A stretch of DNA of 64,000 nt from Anastrepha obliqua (GCF_027943255.1 NC_072893.1:63396001-63460000), one strand, 5' to 3'. Numbered from the stretch's first letter, positions 22,669 through 35,580 are shown. Notes: a model not told the origin generated them from the letters alone. Program-made: numbers and translations.

Positions 22669-24283
22669 CAGTGTTGGAAAAAATATAGAAACGATGTGAA
22701 TTTTTCTTTCGTTTGGGTATATTTCTTGCAAAATAGTTTTTGCTGTTGAAGTTCATATCTTTTTATAAAGAAACAGTTTCATATTGTATATAAAAATAGA
22801 GGTACTCAACTCTTGCTACATTTTTGTAAAAAAGAAATCATGAAGTTCGAAACGACGTCCTTAAAGCTAATAAACATAAGTATTTTTTTTTAAGATAATT
22901 AAACAAAACTTTTAAAATTGTAAACAAATTAATATTTGGTTGTTGCACCCTGGGCTTTAATGACTGCGGTGCAACGCCGGCTCATTGAGTCCACTAACTT
23001 GGCACAAACTGATGGGTTTATACTAAACCATTCTGCCTGGACTTTTTCCCACAAATCTGCTTTATTTTTTGCCTTATAGGCGGCAATTCTCTTCTTCAGA
23101 ATGCCCCAAAGGTGCTCTATTGGATTCAAGTCCGGGGATTGTGAAGGCTATTCTACTAACTTTACATTGTTATCCTGGAACCATTTCTTCGCCAGTTTAG
23201 AGGAGTGTTTTGGGTCGTTATCTTGTTGAAACTCCCAAATCAATCGCATTTCTTCTTTGGCATATAGAAGCATAACATTATTTAAAATATTTACGTAGTC
23301 CGCAGCGCACATCTTATCTTTAATGCAGAATAAAGGACCAACTCCTGCCGACGAAAAACATCCCCAAAGTAGTATATTACCACCTCCATGCTTCACGGTC
23401 TTCAACGTGTGCTTTGGATCGTATGCAGAGTTTTTAGGTCGTCTTACATGTACCTTGCCATCAGACCCAAACAAATTAATCTTTGTTTCATCTGACCATA
23501 ATACGTTTTTCCAATTTGCACGCAGTAGATGTTTCTTTGCAAACGATAATTTGCAGGTTATGTTTTTTCTGCTAAGGTATGGTACTTTTCTTGCACTATA
23601 GGCCTTTAATCCCCCAGATATTAATCTATTTCGGATTGTTCGACTGCTTACTGGCGCTTGTAAAACATTTTTCAATTCTTCTGAGGATAAAAATGGGTTT
23701 TTTTCGATTCTCGTATAAGCAGTTGGTCAAACTTCTTTGATGTTGCGCGCTTTCGTCCTCGTTTTTCCTCTGTAATTTTAAAATTAATCGCAGAAAACAC
23801 ATTTTTTTTGAGCATTTCATTAAATCGGCAATCCGTGACATAGAAAGGCCATCACTTTTTAGTTTTTTTATAATTTCTCTTTCATTAACAGTACAGTGTT
23901 TACCACGTCCCATTCTGAATGCAATATTCATAAGATAAGAAATATTTTATGAACAAGACAATAATAAATATAATTTTTTACATACTTTTCCAACAAAATT
24001 TCAAACAGTTTAAAAATAACAGTATATTATTAATTTTAACTGTAGCTATTCAAATTTTTCCGAAACCTTTCTATTTTTTTTTCAACTAAAACACGTGGTT
24101 CTGCACCAAAAAGAATACTGAGCCTAAATATTTGCGATTATGCACATAAAAACAAGACAAAAAGTACCGTTATCAAGCAGTATTACACAGTGTGTATCTG
24201 CATAAATAGGTACATACTTACAAACTAAAAATTTTAAATGAAATATGGAGTGATTGTCGTTCCTATTATTTTTTCCAACACTG
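22669..24283 (-). mobile_element. Tc1 element, 1615 bp, complete ends
   Basis: Inverted ends CAGTGTTGGAAAAAATATAG and CAGTGTTGGAAAAAATAATA (minus strand at 24283), each flanked by TA (22667-22668, 24284-24285). The CAGTG start is typical of Tc1-family TIRs. The element contains a near full-length transposase reading on the minus strand and is the most complete DNA transposon in the window. Confidence 0.93.
22929..23913 (-). pseudogene. Tc1 transposase (DD34E), one stop and about two frameshifts
   Basis: Starts MGRGKHCTVNEREIIKKLKS with a helix-turn-helix region (SMSRIADLMKCS), then a GRKR-type hinge in a shifted frame near 23770. The catalytic domain runs from SSRTIRNRLISGGLKAYSAR through VLWSDETKINLFGSDGK (first Asp), WEFQQDNDPKHSSK (second Asp) and SPDLNPIEHLWGILK (Glu), with 34 residues between second Asp and Glu. 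A TAG replaces the Trp normally found before PSQSPDLNP. The last residues are AQGATTKY with a stop at 22929. All catalytic residues are present; the lesions make it inactive. An upstream in-frame Met at 23931 is an alternative start. Confidence 0.93.
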
Positions 24284-24285
24284 TA

Positions 24286-25853
24286 TGTGGAGGGGAACCA
24301 CAGACGATTAGTATGAAATATTATATAATATGTTGGGTGGTACTAATATTAGTATATTGGAGTATTGTGGGAAAATGAAAAAACAAAACTCAAAAAAGGT
24401 ATCTGAATTGTTCTGAAATAAATATATAAAAGTTATTATATACCAAGAATAATAGATAATAAGAAAAAAAGAAGAATAAGCGATAGTGAGCCGAAAGCCA
24501 AAAATTTAAGATGAATCGCGCACACATGCACCTGCACGTCATGCATGCATTTGCTGCACACAAAGGTTTGTTTCTTTTCTGTACTCTCGCCACTCAATTG
24601 ACAAATTCGCCAAAGACAAAGTGGCAGTTTTCGGAAGATGTATAAGAAGGCATATAATTTCCAATTTTATAATTTTGTTCTGACCACACTTAAATACTCT
24701 CCAATGAAGCTGTTTTATAAAACAAAAAAAAAAAAAAAATAAATAAATATAACAACATTGGTGTCACAAATTTTCGACACCAAATACAACTTGACGTTTA
24801 CACATAAAGTGCATGCACCTCAGTACTAGAAATACCTAGTGCTAGCAATTATTTTAATACACAACTTTCGGTAAATAAAATGAATCCGAATGAAGTTTCA
24901 TCAATTCATCATCAGAAAAGCTAAGTGGTGGCCACGCTGAACTCTGTGAGTTCTGAACGAGTTTTGGTTTGTTATTTGCTGCACGATTCTTCCATTGCGT
25001 ACATTTTCCTGGCAGAAGAAAAATCATCGGTGATCGTTCTTCGCATACACCAATTGATCGACTTCATCGTTGCTGGAAGAGAAACGGTTACGTTATTTTA
25101 CAATTTGTAACAATTGAATTTAAGAGGACTGAACTTCTTTGCAAGAATAATCCTTTGTTCTTGGCTAAATTTTTTGTGCCACACAGTGCCTCTCACACAT
25201 AAGAAAATCAATTTGTGGGAGTATTAATATACTGCAGCTGAGTTGTGGTAGGTCTGCATTTTTAGTTTTCCACAGGCATCTAAGGATTTTTGAAAACCAC
25301 TTTACTTTACATTATTACTAAGAACTGGGATTCTGAAAATTATAATTTTTTTTTTATATAAATGAGCAAACAAATTCAAGTGAATGCGGCTTAAACTTGC
25401 ACCGCTTCGGTTTTGATGAAATTTGATGACGATACTATACATAGTACGAGTATGCAGTAACATAGGAAAAGGGGGCAAGGAAATGTTAAGTGGTTGACGG
25501 GATATTGAGGTATATTTTTTTTATATTTCCTTTGAGCAGATTTTTTTCTTTTGATATGCCCGACTAAGAGAAGTAAAAATAAATAGAAATATTTCGAAAG
25601 AATTTTGTCTGTAAAATTGGAAATTTTGAATATTTTTTTCTTAAAGTTTTTTTTATATTTTTTTTTGTTCATAAATTTTGACATCCTCAATTTTTTCTAA
25701 TTACGCTCAAATTACAGCTTTTTTAAATTTTCTTTAAAATTGTTGCTAACTTTTAATTTAGGAACAACATTTCTTGATTGCATTTGATGTTCAAAGCAGG
25801 GTACACTTGACGTGTTTTGCGCTACATGTGAAAGTTTGTTTCTTTGCTTCTAG
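24286..25853. other. Noncoding intron sequence
   Basis: AT-rich, with a poly-A run at 24721-24740. Overlapping ORFs at 24925-25202 have no recognisable motif. No transposon ends seen. Confidence 0.4.
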
Positions 25854-25857
25854 TTAA

Positions 25858-26494
25858 GGGGGGGTAGGGTCACAAAATCGAAATTTTTTTTCTTCACTCA
25901 TCTTATATATTAGTAAATCATTTCAAGAATGTTGTGTCAAAATTTTAAGTGGATCGGAGCGGAACTCTCAAAGTTATAGCCTTTGTAGGCACTTTACCTC
26001 GAATGCGGAGCATCGATAATTTTTCAGAGTCATTTTTTCAAACGCGTTTTTCCCGAAACGGCTTCTTAAAAGTCGGTGCCAATCACAACTCCGAAACTAT
26101 TCAACCGATTCTTTTCAAATTTGGCACACGCTTTCTAAATCAAAAATACCTCCCCCCCCACTGTTTTTTTTTTTATTTTTATTTTTTAAGGTTGTTTTTC
26201 ACTTACAAATGTGGCATTACGTCATACTTTAACTGAAAAATTCGACTTTTTTAGTTTCAGATGATTCTACGACGAATGCCGATTGGCACCGCAGAGCACC
26301 TCTCGAAAAATATATCTCCAAAAAAACTCTGTCATGGGCTTATTTGTCAATATTTTATTATTAATATTTTTTAAAAACTTATTGAAAAGATGTACAATAA
26401 CATGCAACTGATTTTATTAAAGTATCTTAAGCCATATTTCTGTAAAAAATTAAAAAAAAAAGTGTTTTTTTTAGCGCTAAACCCTACCACCCCC
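25858..26494 (+). mobile_element. TTAA/GGGG repeat family, copy 2
   Basis: Flanked by TTAA at 25854-25857 and 26495-26498 with inverted ends GGGGGGGTAGGGT and ACCCTACCACCCCC. 637 bp without coding capacity. Shares the core: CAAACGCGTTTTTCCCGAAA near 26039, CTATTCAACCGATTCTTTTC near 26096 and TTTTTTAGTTTCAGATGATT near 26248. Same orientation as copy 1. Confidence 0.8.
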
Positions 26495-26498
26495 TTAA

Positions 26499-27390
26499 TA
26501 GACTCCTTCTTTGTTCATCCTATTGCCATTAACATGTGTAGTTTATATTAAAAATACCCGAGAAGATACATGAGCTTACTTAGACTAGCTAGGTGACGCT
26601 GTGATCGACATATTCTTGAAACTGCATTGATGGTTCTATATTCGATACTCACAATATATGTACATATAAGTAATATGTGTAGACACATATTTAAATTATA
26701 GGCTGCTTCTTTTTGCCAAGCTTTAACAAGTGGCGAATAGATGAAACAACTGATATAAATAAACATATATTCGCAACGCTGGAATAGAGCTGCCTAAGTT
26801 ACTTATGTCGTTATTTAGCTATGGAGAAAAAGAAAATTGAGAGGGGAACTTTGGCTGCCGCGTTACTTGGGGATTCGGCAGCCGAATTCTACACGATCAC
26901 TTCGCATGTATTCACACACTCGTCCAAACATATACTCACACATAGATGGATCAGATTTCCTCAGATGGCAACGAAGTGTCATTGGTTGATTTTTCATATA
27001 TCACCAACACAATCTCAGTTTTCTGGTAAGCACTCCTCAAGTGTCGTCAGGAAATCTGATGATTCTGTCAAATTCGCTCAGAGCCGAGCTCAATATCTTT
27101 GTTGTTGCTTACACATGCAAATTTTTTGTCAAGTGAGCCGAGCAGAGAGATAGCGAGCAGAGAAGTGGTGAATTATTGAAGAGGCCTTATATAAAAAGAA
27201 ATACTGCTGCAAAAAATGGTGCCGCTAACTGAAGATGTACTTATTTTTCGATTTGGTTCACGATCAAAATATATCTTAACTATCTAAAAATATACGTTTT
27301 AAAAAAAAATGTCCCGCCAAATAACACTACGAATTGAATTGTTTCAAAAAATCGTATGTATAGTGGAATCAGGCGTCATATTCAAAACAT
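26499..27390. other. Intron sequence with dispersed-repeat fragments
   Basis: 26720-26800 is a diverged inverted relative of 10690-10770. The region 26840-27135 shares scattered phrases (TTTGGCTGCCG, TCACACACTCG, AATTCGCTCAGAGCCG) with 33660-33880. A 110-codon reading at 26821-27153 lies in this repeat and is not a gene. Confidence 0.4.
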
Positions 27391-27394
27391 GTAT

Positions 27395-27406
27395 GTATAT
27401 GTATAA

Positions 27407-27484
<78 letters not shown>

Positions 27485-27490
27485 TTATAT
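27395..27490. repeat. Hexanucleotide microsatellite (ATGTAT)n
   Basis: About fifteen near-perfect GTATAT/ATGTAT units. It produces artificial Met-Tyr and Thr-Tyr repeat readings on the two strands; these are not proteins. Confidence 0.9.
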
Positions 27491-27576
27491 GTATCTGTAT
27501 TTATTCTATATAGGTGACGCTGTGGCCGAGGTATTCCAAAAATGATATTTTCTGATTTGGTCAATTTCAGAATATA

Positions 27577-28812
27577 CGGGGTGAACGATATGAAGTGTTA
27601 CCAACTTCACACTGATTGTATCTGTAAAACAGCTCACGACATCAACGTCAAAATTGTTCTAATGACAGTTCAATATATTGTTTATAAGCCATCAAAAGCA
27701 TTTGCGTCTCAGTTTTGTTGAATTTTTTTTTCTGTGATGGAATTCAAACGTAATAGTGTGATTATATTCGGCTGGAAAATCACAATCAGCCATTGTTCGT
27801 GAGCTCAGTTACCTCAAAGTGAATAACATTTTTGTGTATCGCACTATAAAACGTTACAATGATACTGGTAGCATTGTAAAATGCTATGGAGGTGGACCAA
27901 AAAAAACCGCAACAACGCCAGAAATGGTTCGGAAAGTGAAGGCTCGACTTGAACGAAATCCACGTCGCAGTGGAAGAAAAATGGCCAAAGAACTGAAACT
28001 ATCGCAAGACAGCATTCGACGCATATTGAAAAATGAGCTCATGGCAATAAAAAGTTCGGTGCGAAAGAGCAAAGGAGTTGTTGCGCTTGCACGAACGTGG
28101 CGAATTTCCTAACATTGTGTTTTCTGATTAAAAAAATTTCTCAATTGAGCAGTTCATAAACACTCAAAACGATCGTGATTACTTGACCGAATGCTCATAC
28201 GAGAATTTGAGCCTACGTATGGCCACTCGAAGCAATTTCCCATCGCAAGTAATGGTTTGGGCCGCAGTGACCGTAGTGACCGCTGATGGACGCTCTCCAA
28301 TCGTTTTTATCGAGCCTGGTGCCAAAGTGAATGCGACTTATTATCGGGAAAATGTGTTAGAAGCTGCTTTAGAGCCGTGGACAAGCAAACATTTCGGTCG
28401 TTGACTATGGACGTTCCAACAGGACTCGGCACCGTCTCATAAAGCTCGTGTGAACCAAAAATGGTTAAAAAATCATGTTCCACACTTCATTTCGTACACA
28501 CAATGGCTTTCGAATTCGCCAGACGCAAATCCGATGGACTCTTCCACCTGGTCCATTTTGGAGAGCAAGGTGAGGACTAAAAAATATGCCAGTATGGCTG
28601 CGCTCAAAAAAGCGATTATACGAGAATGGGCCAAAATACCTCAAGATCACATTCGTGCAGCATGCAACTCATTTTTTGACCGTTTGAAGGCTATAGTTAA
28701 GGCAAAAGGTGGCCATATCGAGCTAAACTGAATATATGTTAAAATTGTAATCGTTTTTGAACAAAAAAGTTATGGTGTTTTGATTAGGTAACACTTGATA
28801 TCGTTCACCCTG
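27577..28812 (+). mobile_element. maT-type (DD37D) element, 1.24 kb
   Basis: Inverted ends CGGGGTGAACGATATGAAGT at 27577 and CAGGGTGAACGATATCAAGT (minus strand at 28812). TA precedes the left end; the right side reads TG, one change from TA. The interior is a decayed transposase in the same direction as rugose. Confidence 0.88.
27737..28731 (+). pseudogene. maT-type transposase (DD37D), decayed
   Basis: Starts MEFKRNSV, shifts frame in the first 20 codons, then reads KSQSAIVRELSYLKVNNIFV, TIKRYNDTGSIVKCYGGGPK (HTH plus GGGPKK linker) and SQDSIRRILKNELMAIKSS. The first catalytic block is FSD then a TAA where relatives have Glu. Second Asp is in FQQDSAPSHKAR, preceded by a TGA. Third Asp is in SPDANPMDSSTWSILESKV, 37 residues after the second. 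It ends AKGGHIELN with a stop at 28731. Two stops and at least two frameshifts make it inactive. Confidence 0.9.
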
Positions 28813-29037
28813 TGTAAGTACAATATACTAATCATTTTAGAGGCAGTATTTTTGCAGAAAATGGAGTCACCAACTGGCTCTGTGTTTGGAAAATTTATAA
28901 AAATTGCATTAATGGTCCGATTTATCATAACAAAGGGTGTTTGTTTGTATATCCCCATCGGCTTCATTTTGGAGCATTTGGGGCATTCTTTTTTGTACAG
29001 AATGTGATCTGAGCAAATGAAAAGGGTTAAGATTATA

Positions 29038-29055
29038 TCTCGAATCGATTCGAGA
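29038..29055. other. Perfect 18-bp palindrome
   Basis: TCTCGAATCGATTCGAGA is identical to its own reverse complement. No surrounding repeat explains it. It could be a protein-binding dyad or chance. Confidence 0.6.
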
Positions 29056-29158
29056 AGATACCTACCTTCTATGCTATAGTGTGCCAACTTTTTAAAATAA
29101 TTTATGCCGATTTAATCTTTCGTGGCTAAATACCATATTATCGCACTCTTACGCTAAA

Positions 29159-29309
29159 AAGAAACCCATTTCGGCTGAGAACATAGCAGCTGTTTGTGAA
29201 CATGAACTCGGTCTTTCGCAAACTTCAACTTGGCGGCACTTGGTAATGCTCCCTTACCAGATTCAACTGACCCAGCAACTCAAAGTTGATGGATCAAAAT
29301 TAGTATAAC
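29159..29309 (+). pseudogene. Short DD41D transposase fragment
   Basis: Reads KKPISAENIAAVCEHELGLS then QTSTWRHLVMLPYQIQLTQQ and LKVDGSK before a stop. This fits two pieces of the DD41D DNA-binding half (SENIAAV..., LGLSQTS..R..., IQLTQELKP.D) with about 30 residues missing between AAV and HELGLS. No TIR is visible. The palindrome TCTCGAATCGATTCGAGA lies nearby at 29038-29055. Confidence 0.55.
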
Positions 29310-32300
29310 TGATGCACCAGAAAGTTTGAATTATTAAAAATTTCCTTTTTATATTCTTTGAATTTTTTCATATTCAGAGAAGAGTAGTCTCATGCCACTA
29401 TTAGTGGCCACTGACCACCGACAGCTTGGCATGGGTTGCCATGCGAAAGCTTAATAAATATTTTATTTTGAAAAATACTTTTTTTTAACCGCATGGGTTG
29501 ACACGCTATTTCCTACACTGGACACAAAAGATGAGAAAAAATACGCCATCAGTCATAGCGCGTGTCGCTCTCCTATTAAAAACTTTTTTATTTCAATTTC
29601 ACAACGAAAAAAGGAAGAATTTTACAACAATAGCAAAATAAGGTTGAAAGAAAGGATGAATAAAGCATGAGAGCAAAATAGACCACAAACAAAATATTTT
29701 CTATATCACTATGTATGTATGTGTTTGTGCAAAGCATTAGTATGGAAAAAATCGAAGAGAAAAATGTAGCGAAAAAGCGGAAACGGAAAAAATGGCATGT
29801 AACGGTAAGTTGTGTGAGTAATGTGTGTATGATGGAGAACACGAATAGCCACCAATTTAAGGCATAAAGAAATCAATAAAATATACTACGAAAATAAAAT
29901 GCCGATGGCGGTGATATGCGAGCGATGATATATGTGTGTATGTATGTTTGTATGTATGCATGTGCATTAGTATGAATGAGAATTCTCATCATTACGCAGT
30001 GTTATTACAGTACGTGTGTGTTTGCATGTACATACATATGTATGCCAGCTAGTTGATGACGTTGGTAGTAAAAATCTTCGAAACTAGAGCACGAAGGATA
30101 ACGCGAAAACGTGAAAGCGAAATGAGAACAAACACTATAACCAAGAAAATATGAGTAGTCGATTTTGTTGCTGTTAGGGGTAGATATACATTTGTAAATA
30201 TGTATGTATCACTCTATAGTTTGAAGGGGTAAGTAATGCACACAGGGTGTAAGGTGATAGCGAATATTAGAAAAATGAAAACAAAAGCGATGGTTGATGA
30301 AAAGGCAGGGGGGAAGTGAGGCAGGGTAATTGTTGCAGCGGCGGCGATTCGCCACTAGTTATCATTAATGAAAACTGGAGAAACGTGTTTTAGCTGCAAA
30401 AAAAATTTAAATAAAATAGAGAATAAAATTTTGTTACCTAAATACATATATGGAGATACATACATATGTGTTTACATATGCGGTGAATCAACTGCAGCTT
30501 CTGTAAAGTGGGTGATGGGTCTTAGTTTGAGATTAATGCGTTGGCCGGTTGGTTCAATGAAACTGAAGGTTGCAGCGTTTATCAATAAATAGTATTGACT
30601 AATTAGTAAAATTAGCAATTCTTCTTTTTGGGTTCAAAAAAGCGTGCCAGCCGACTCTTCTTTCTTATGCTGATGATTAGCGCCAATTAAAAGCGCTAAG
30701 TGAAGTCAACTCCTCATTCGCTTCATTCAACGCAGATGAGCGACGAGAGACGAGATCTCCTTCGATATTTATACGACCTACCGCGTGGTCTTTGACTACT
30801 TTTAACCCTCCGTTCGACACTTTTTTAAAACCTTCGGTTGGACACCCGGGTCTGGCTTTTTTCGTCCTGTTCGACGATTCTTTTTAAAAGGTTATATCCC
30901 AAAACCGTGTGAGCGGTTATCGCGCCCGTCAAAAAGTGGAAAATAAAAACTTTAAGGAAGCTACTTTGAAACTCAAGTCGTTAGCTATAATAGAAATATG
31001 TTAAATTCATGTCCAAAACCGAAAAAGTCTGGCCAGATAAGGGCTTCCAATGGTGGGTTGAGGCTAACTAGAACATTTATGTGCATTGGTATGACATGAT
31101 TAACCCGCGAAGTTCTGTCATTTGTTTTAGCGCCCTTTCTGTAGTTAGTTGAGTGCTGGTTTTTACCAAAAATTATTGTACTCGAATTTGCTCAGACTAA
31201 AGTAAAACGGAGCGTAATTTTCTCGTGACATAAAAGTACATCTGTCGAAAAAACTTACGCACACCTTTATAATTTAATTTTAAATTAATTTAGTTTAATT
31301 TAGTTTACATTTTTTTGTATTAAAATATTTTTATTTTAAATTTAATTTAAATTAATTTTCAATACAAATAGTGTTCATTTTTCAACAAAAGCCATATCAA
31401 TCAATGTTGCAAACTTTGTATGAGATTCAGAACAATTCATAAAACTTCCATCAAAACGTTCAACTTTTTAATCGGGATTTTTAGAAAACTTCTGAATATG
31501 CAGTTTTATAGCCCATTCAATTTTAGTATAATAAAGTGGAGGTTTGAATTCGCTGAAAAATCGCGCTCATTTTTAACAATTTTTTTGCTGATGGTATTTT
31601 TTACAAAACAAATGCGAGTGTAGATGAGGTGTAAGAGAAGATTAGGGGAGACACAGACGAAGTTTCGTAAGCAAAAGGACACACCCGCCAAATCGATTCT
31701 ATCTGACAGCCAGAGTTTTGACAGTTGCTCTTTTTACTTAGCAATTCTGAGAGTGTTTCGCCATTTTTTGCTCAATTGCTAGATGCTAAAAACTGCTATT
31801 AAAATCTTCCAAAAAGAAAATATTATGATTGTTGACCTTTCACGCAAGGAATAAAACTTAAAAAACGAGTTGAGACTCAAAGCTCACATCGAAATTCCTC
31901 AAGTATTAATTAATATTTAGGACACACCGAATTTTTTCCAATATTTTATTTTTTTGCAATCTGATTTACTTACATGAGAATACTCGCATCTGTAGAAAAT
32001 GTCCGCCGGAACTTCCTCTCTCCTTTAACTGAAACTACCAAAGCGAGTTGAATATTTGCTTATTTAGTTACAGTGCTTGCCCAGAAGCTTGTTCCATTTA
32101 TTTATATATTGTAAATTAGGTGCTTAAAAAGCAACTCTCTTTCGCACCTTCTTGACAGTGTAGCATTCCTCGTCGTACTAGATTTTTTTTTTTGGGTTCT
32201 CTGAAATCCAATTTCTCTCGCAACATCAGCACAAAGAGATCCAGTAACCCTATTGGTTGCAGGAATGAGAGTCGGGGAGCGAAACAATTGCCTGTGTGTT

Positions 32301-33425
32301 GAGATTGCCGCTTTTTTTTATGGTGAAGAGATTTATGGAAGTGTAGCCAAGATTATACCGTTAACCGGCTCTCAGTGAATTTGAAAGATTCACCTGATTG
32401 GCTGACGTCCGTTTGTTTCCGAAAAAATTGAGTTTATGTTGGTTACATACCATTAAAAATCAACACAGTCTCCGCGCATGTTGATTCGTTGCCGACGATG
32501 TCCAACGACTGATTGGACGAGTGTGACCACTGCCGAGCTCCATGTAAGTCGGGTGTGAGAGTTGGTTGCAGCGAATTATTTATTTGATTCCAAAATATGG
32601 CTTCTGATTTAGACATCTGCCTATCTTTGAACAGCAGGCAGTTACATAGCTCGATGCATCTTTTTGTGCTGGAACCTGGTACTATGGGTCGAATCCTGGC
32701 GTAGATGATCTGCCTCATCAAGTTTGCCTGCATTTTCTCATTCATTTCTTCTTCATTTACATGACAGTTGTAGTAGTAGGCGCAATATCTAATACTCTTC
32801 TTACTTTGTTCCGTTCAATTCACCTCTTGGATACCACTGATGCGAGCCTTTGCTCTTAAAAAGACATCAACCAGTCGGGCAGAGACACTCTCATAATTAA
32901 ACAACTGGACATTCCACCCAAAAATTGAAATTCTTAAAACCTATGCCGTGGTTGTCTTTAAGAGGTGCTAGTTATTTATTGTTTTTGTTGTATCTGGCGA
33001 GTCCCAAGCACGGGGCTCAACCATATCGTGGATACGGATGAATATTACAAATTTAAATATGTTAGTGCAAGGAGGCCTTGTTTAACATCACGTGAATAAT
33101 GTCTATTGAAGTTGACCAGTCAACCATTTTGTCGCTTTTAAAAATCAGCCACAGATATTGCCTATTGAATTTTCTAATAAATTAGGTAGCTCTCTGCTCA
33201 CATACGTTTTCAGGGACCTATGTGTGATAGTGGTATGACCTGAATGTTCTAGTGAAATGAGTAGTTAGGGTGTTAGAGAGTAAGGGTGTTTGCAGTAACA
33301 ATTCAATTCCTGAATTTAATTTTAAAATCCAAGCTCCTTTTTCAATTTGTTTTGTTCGCATTTATGTTTTTCCATAAATAGGACCTAAAGTTTTCTCGCG
33401 CCACAGAACGAGATATGATTTTTTA
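29310..33425. other. Long noncoding intron stretch
   Basis: No transposon ends or transposase motifs seen. Short ORFs at 29588-29842, 32102-32287 and 32443-32745 (minus) show no motif I recognise; the last two have better-than-average composition. AT-rich blocks lie at 31260-31375. A phrase GTTAACCGGCTCTCAGTGAA at 32362 recurs at 40256 and, inverted, at 33836, so 32350-32405 is repeat-derived. Confidence 0.35.
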
Positions 33426-33429
33426 TAAG

Positions 33430-33640
33430 AAACTTTTTCAAAGTAGAAGTAAACTCGGATGCTTACCATTGCTTGTCGAGAAGTGATCGCTATTAGAAAA
33501 AAGCTTTTCTATCAAACTATCTTCTATCTCCCGGGCTCTACCGAATGATAGTCACGCGCACACCCATTCGATTAGAGCGGTCGCTGGAAGGACCTACAGT
33601 TTTATACCGCCTCCGAACTGGAGATGGCTCCAGATCAAGG
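33430..33640 (-). repeat. Two adjoining worn tRNA-SINE fragments, inverted
   Basis: On the minus strand 33578-33430 gives the tRNA-like head (CGAATGGGTGTGCGCGTGAC) and part of the body (TAGCGATCACTTCTCGACAA). Just upstream in the same orientation, 33635-33590 gives a later body part (CGGAGGCGGTATAAAACTGT). So the tail part of one copy abuts the head of another. Confidence 0.55.
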
Positions 33641-33659
33641 ATGATATATTATAAGGTTT

Positions 33660-33880
33660 GGACAGCCTAACCAAAATTGTGAGGGCAACTTCGGGTGCCA
33701 TGGCATCGGGGTTTCCGAAAGCAGAACTCTGCCCGCTCATTTCACACACTCCGCCAATCATTCGTTGTTCAGATGCTAACGAAGTAAGATCAGCATTGGC
33801 TCATCCAATTAACTGATTCTTTCAAAATCGCTGAGCGTCGGTTAACGGTCTGATATAAGCCACACCTGATATAAGCCACA
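33660..33880 (-). repeat. Unclassified dispersed repeat
   Basis: Phrases here (TTCAAAATCGCTGAG, CGGTTAACGG) recur at 32350-32405 and 40240-40300 in inverted orientation and loosely at 26840-27135. No ends or coding capacity recognised. Confidence 0.4.
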
Positions 33881-34093
33881 CTCTGCAATAGTTAGACCCA
33901 AATTGTCTGCAATTTTACACGTTTGACTGACTATCTGCCCAACTGTCCTTATCCAGTTCAAAAAAAAATCGGCTGAGTTGAATCTTTGGATTTTACACTA
34001 CTACTGATCCATACTGACATACAGGGCCGCCACTTTAACCAATTCGTTGTTTCCTTTTTTGTGCCTTTCTCGTCAAAGTACCTATGATTGTGG

Positions 34094-34430
34094 CTATCGT
34101 AGCCGAATGGGTTGGTGTGTGACTACCATTCCGAATGCAGAGGAAACGTAGTTTCGAAGCTCGTGAGAGGGCAAAATGAAGAAAACAAAAAGTTTTTTCT
34201 AATAGCGGTCGCCCCTCGGCACGCAATGGCAAACCTCCGAGTGTATTTCTGCCATGAGAAAGCTCCTCATAAAAAATATCTGCCGTTTGGAGTCGGCTTG
34301 AAACTGTAGGTCCCTCCATTTGTGGAACAACATTAAGACGCACGCCACAAATAGGAGGACGAGCTCGGCCAAACACCCAAAAAGAGTAAACGCGCCAATT
34401 ACATATATATATATATATATATACTTGTAT
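34094..34430 (+). repeat. tRNA-derived SINE, copy 5
   Basis: Box A-like TAGCCGAATGGGTTGG at 34100, damaged box B GTTTCGAAGCTCG, conserved body and a clean (AT)n tail at 34402-34424. An ORF reading the body (34035-34376, minus) is an artefact of the repeat. Confidence 0.8.
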
Positions 34431-35578
34431 ATACCTATGCCTGTGAGATGACTGACCTCATAAAAAATGTGAAAAGGCATCGAGGCTTAGACCAACCGGG
34501 TTTGTATTGCGCTTGCTGGCGTACACCATCAAAGAAAAATTCATCTGCTTTAATAAAATGTTTTATTTATTAATTTTAGATATCTGTTGCACAGTTTGCA
34601 TGTTACGTTGTAAATATATCCTGAAGTTCTAATTAAATGTCGTATAGGGTCTTTGTGGGTTATGCCTACATCCACCCACCTAACCGCAAAAAAAAGCCGA
34701 ATGCAAAGCAAACTGCGCTCAATTTCATGATGCAATGCCTCTAAAAGGCGGCAGAAGACCAAAACCCATTGCTGCGACTAAGAATATCCGGCTACAAGCC
34801 ACCGCAATCGATGCAGCCACTCAGGATTCGCACGCTACATAAAACGAGGCTGGGCCGATTATTGAGGGTGAAAAGGGATCAAACGAAATGTGCAATGTGG
34901 GCGTGAGTGTGAGTGAGTGTGTGTGTGCTTAGATCTTTTGACCGTGAAGACAATGAGAACAAAAACATATACACGCGCACATACATACATACATTCATAT
35001 AGTACATACATTCATGAAATAGCTAATGTCGGCGCAACACAGCAGGGTTGCTTTCTCTCTACCTTCCTCTCAGTACTTTGATTCGAATGCTTTTGTTGTG
35101 GTATTTCGCCTTTGATTTTACGCACAAGTCTCATTCATATGAATGTACCTTTGTTTCGCTGGCTACTTCGCCTATATGTATGCAAGCACTCACAATATGT
35201 AGGTTATTTGTGTACCCGCCACTTTCAATTTCCCATTTCCCTTTACTCGCTTGAAGAAGGTTTTTTCGCATTGCCATACAACCTCCTGCGCCTGCATTCT
35301 TGTTTTCAATTATTGAATTCCTATTCGTGCACAAATATAAATGAAAATTTTGTGTATGAGAATGTATTTGTATGCATTTGTGTTGGTTTTTTCACATTTT
35401 TTAAGAACATAACTCTATTTTTATTTCTATGAGGAACGTTCGGTAGTCGACACAGCAATGATGTCACTGGGCTTCTGGTGCTTCTCTTTTGTTTTTTTCG
35501 GCGCTACTTTTACTTTTCTGTGACTAACTTCAATTTTCTGGCAAAAACTGAGATGCAAAGTCAGTACATTGTATAATT
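34431..35578. other. Noncoding intron sequence
   Basis: Includes GTGAGTGTGAGTGAGTGTGT at about 34900 and short CATA repeats near 34980. ORFs at 35048-35432 overlap on both strands without motifs. No gene seen. Confidence 0.4.
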
Positions 35579-35580
35579 TA

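Noticed and set aside
26821..27153. 110-codon reading as a possible gene
   Set aside because: Lies in repeat-derived sequence similar to 33660-33880; no domain.
27309..27564. Met-Tyr and Thr-Tyr repeat proteins
   Set aside because: Products of the (ATGTAT)n microsatellite on both strands.
34035..34480. 93- and 113-codon readings with balanced composition
   Set aside because: They read through the body of a tRNA-derived SINE and recur in other copies (for example 17625-17912 and 3574-3846).
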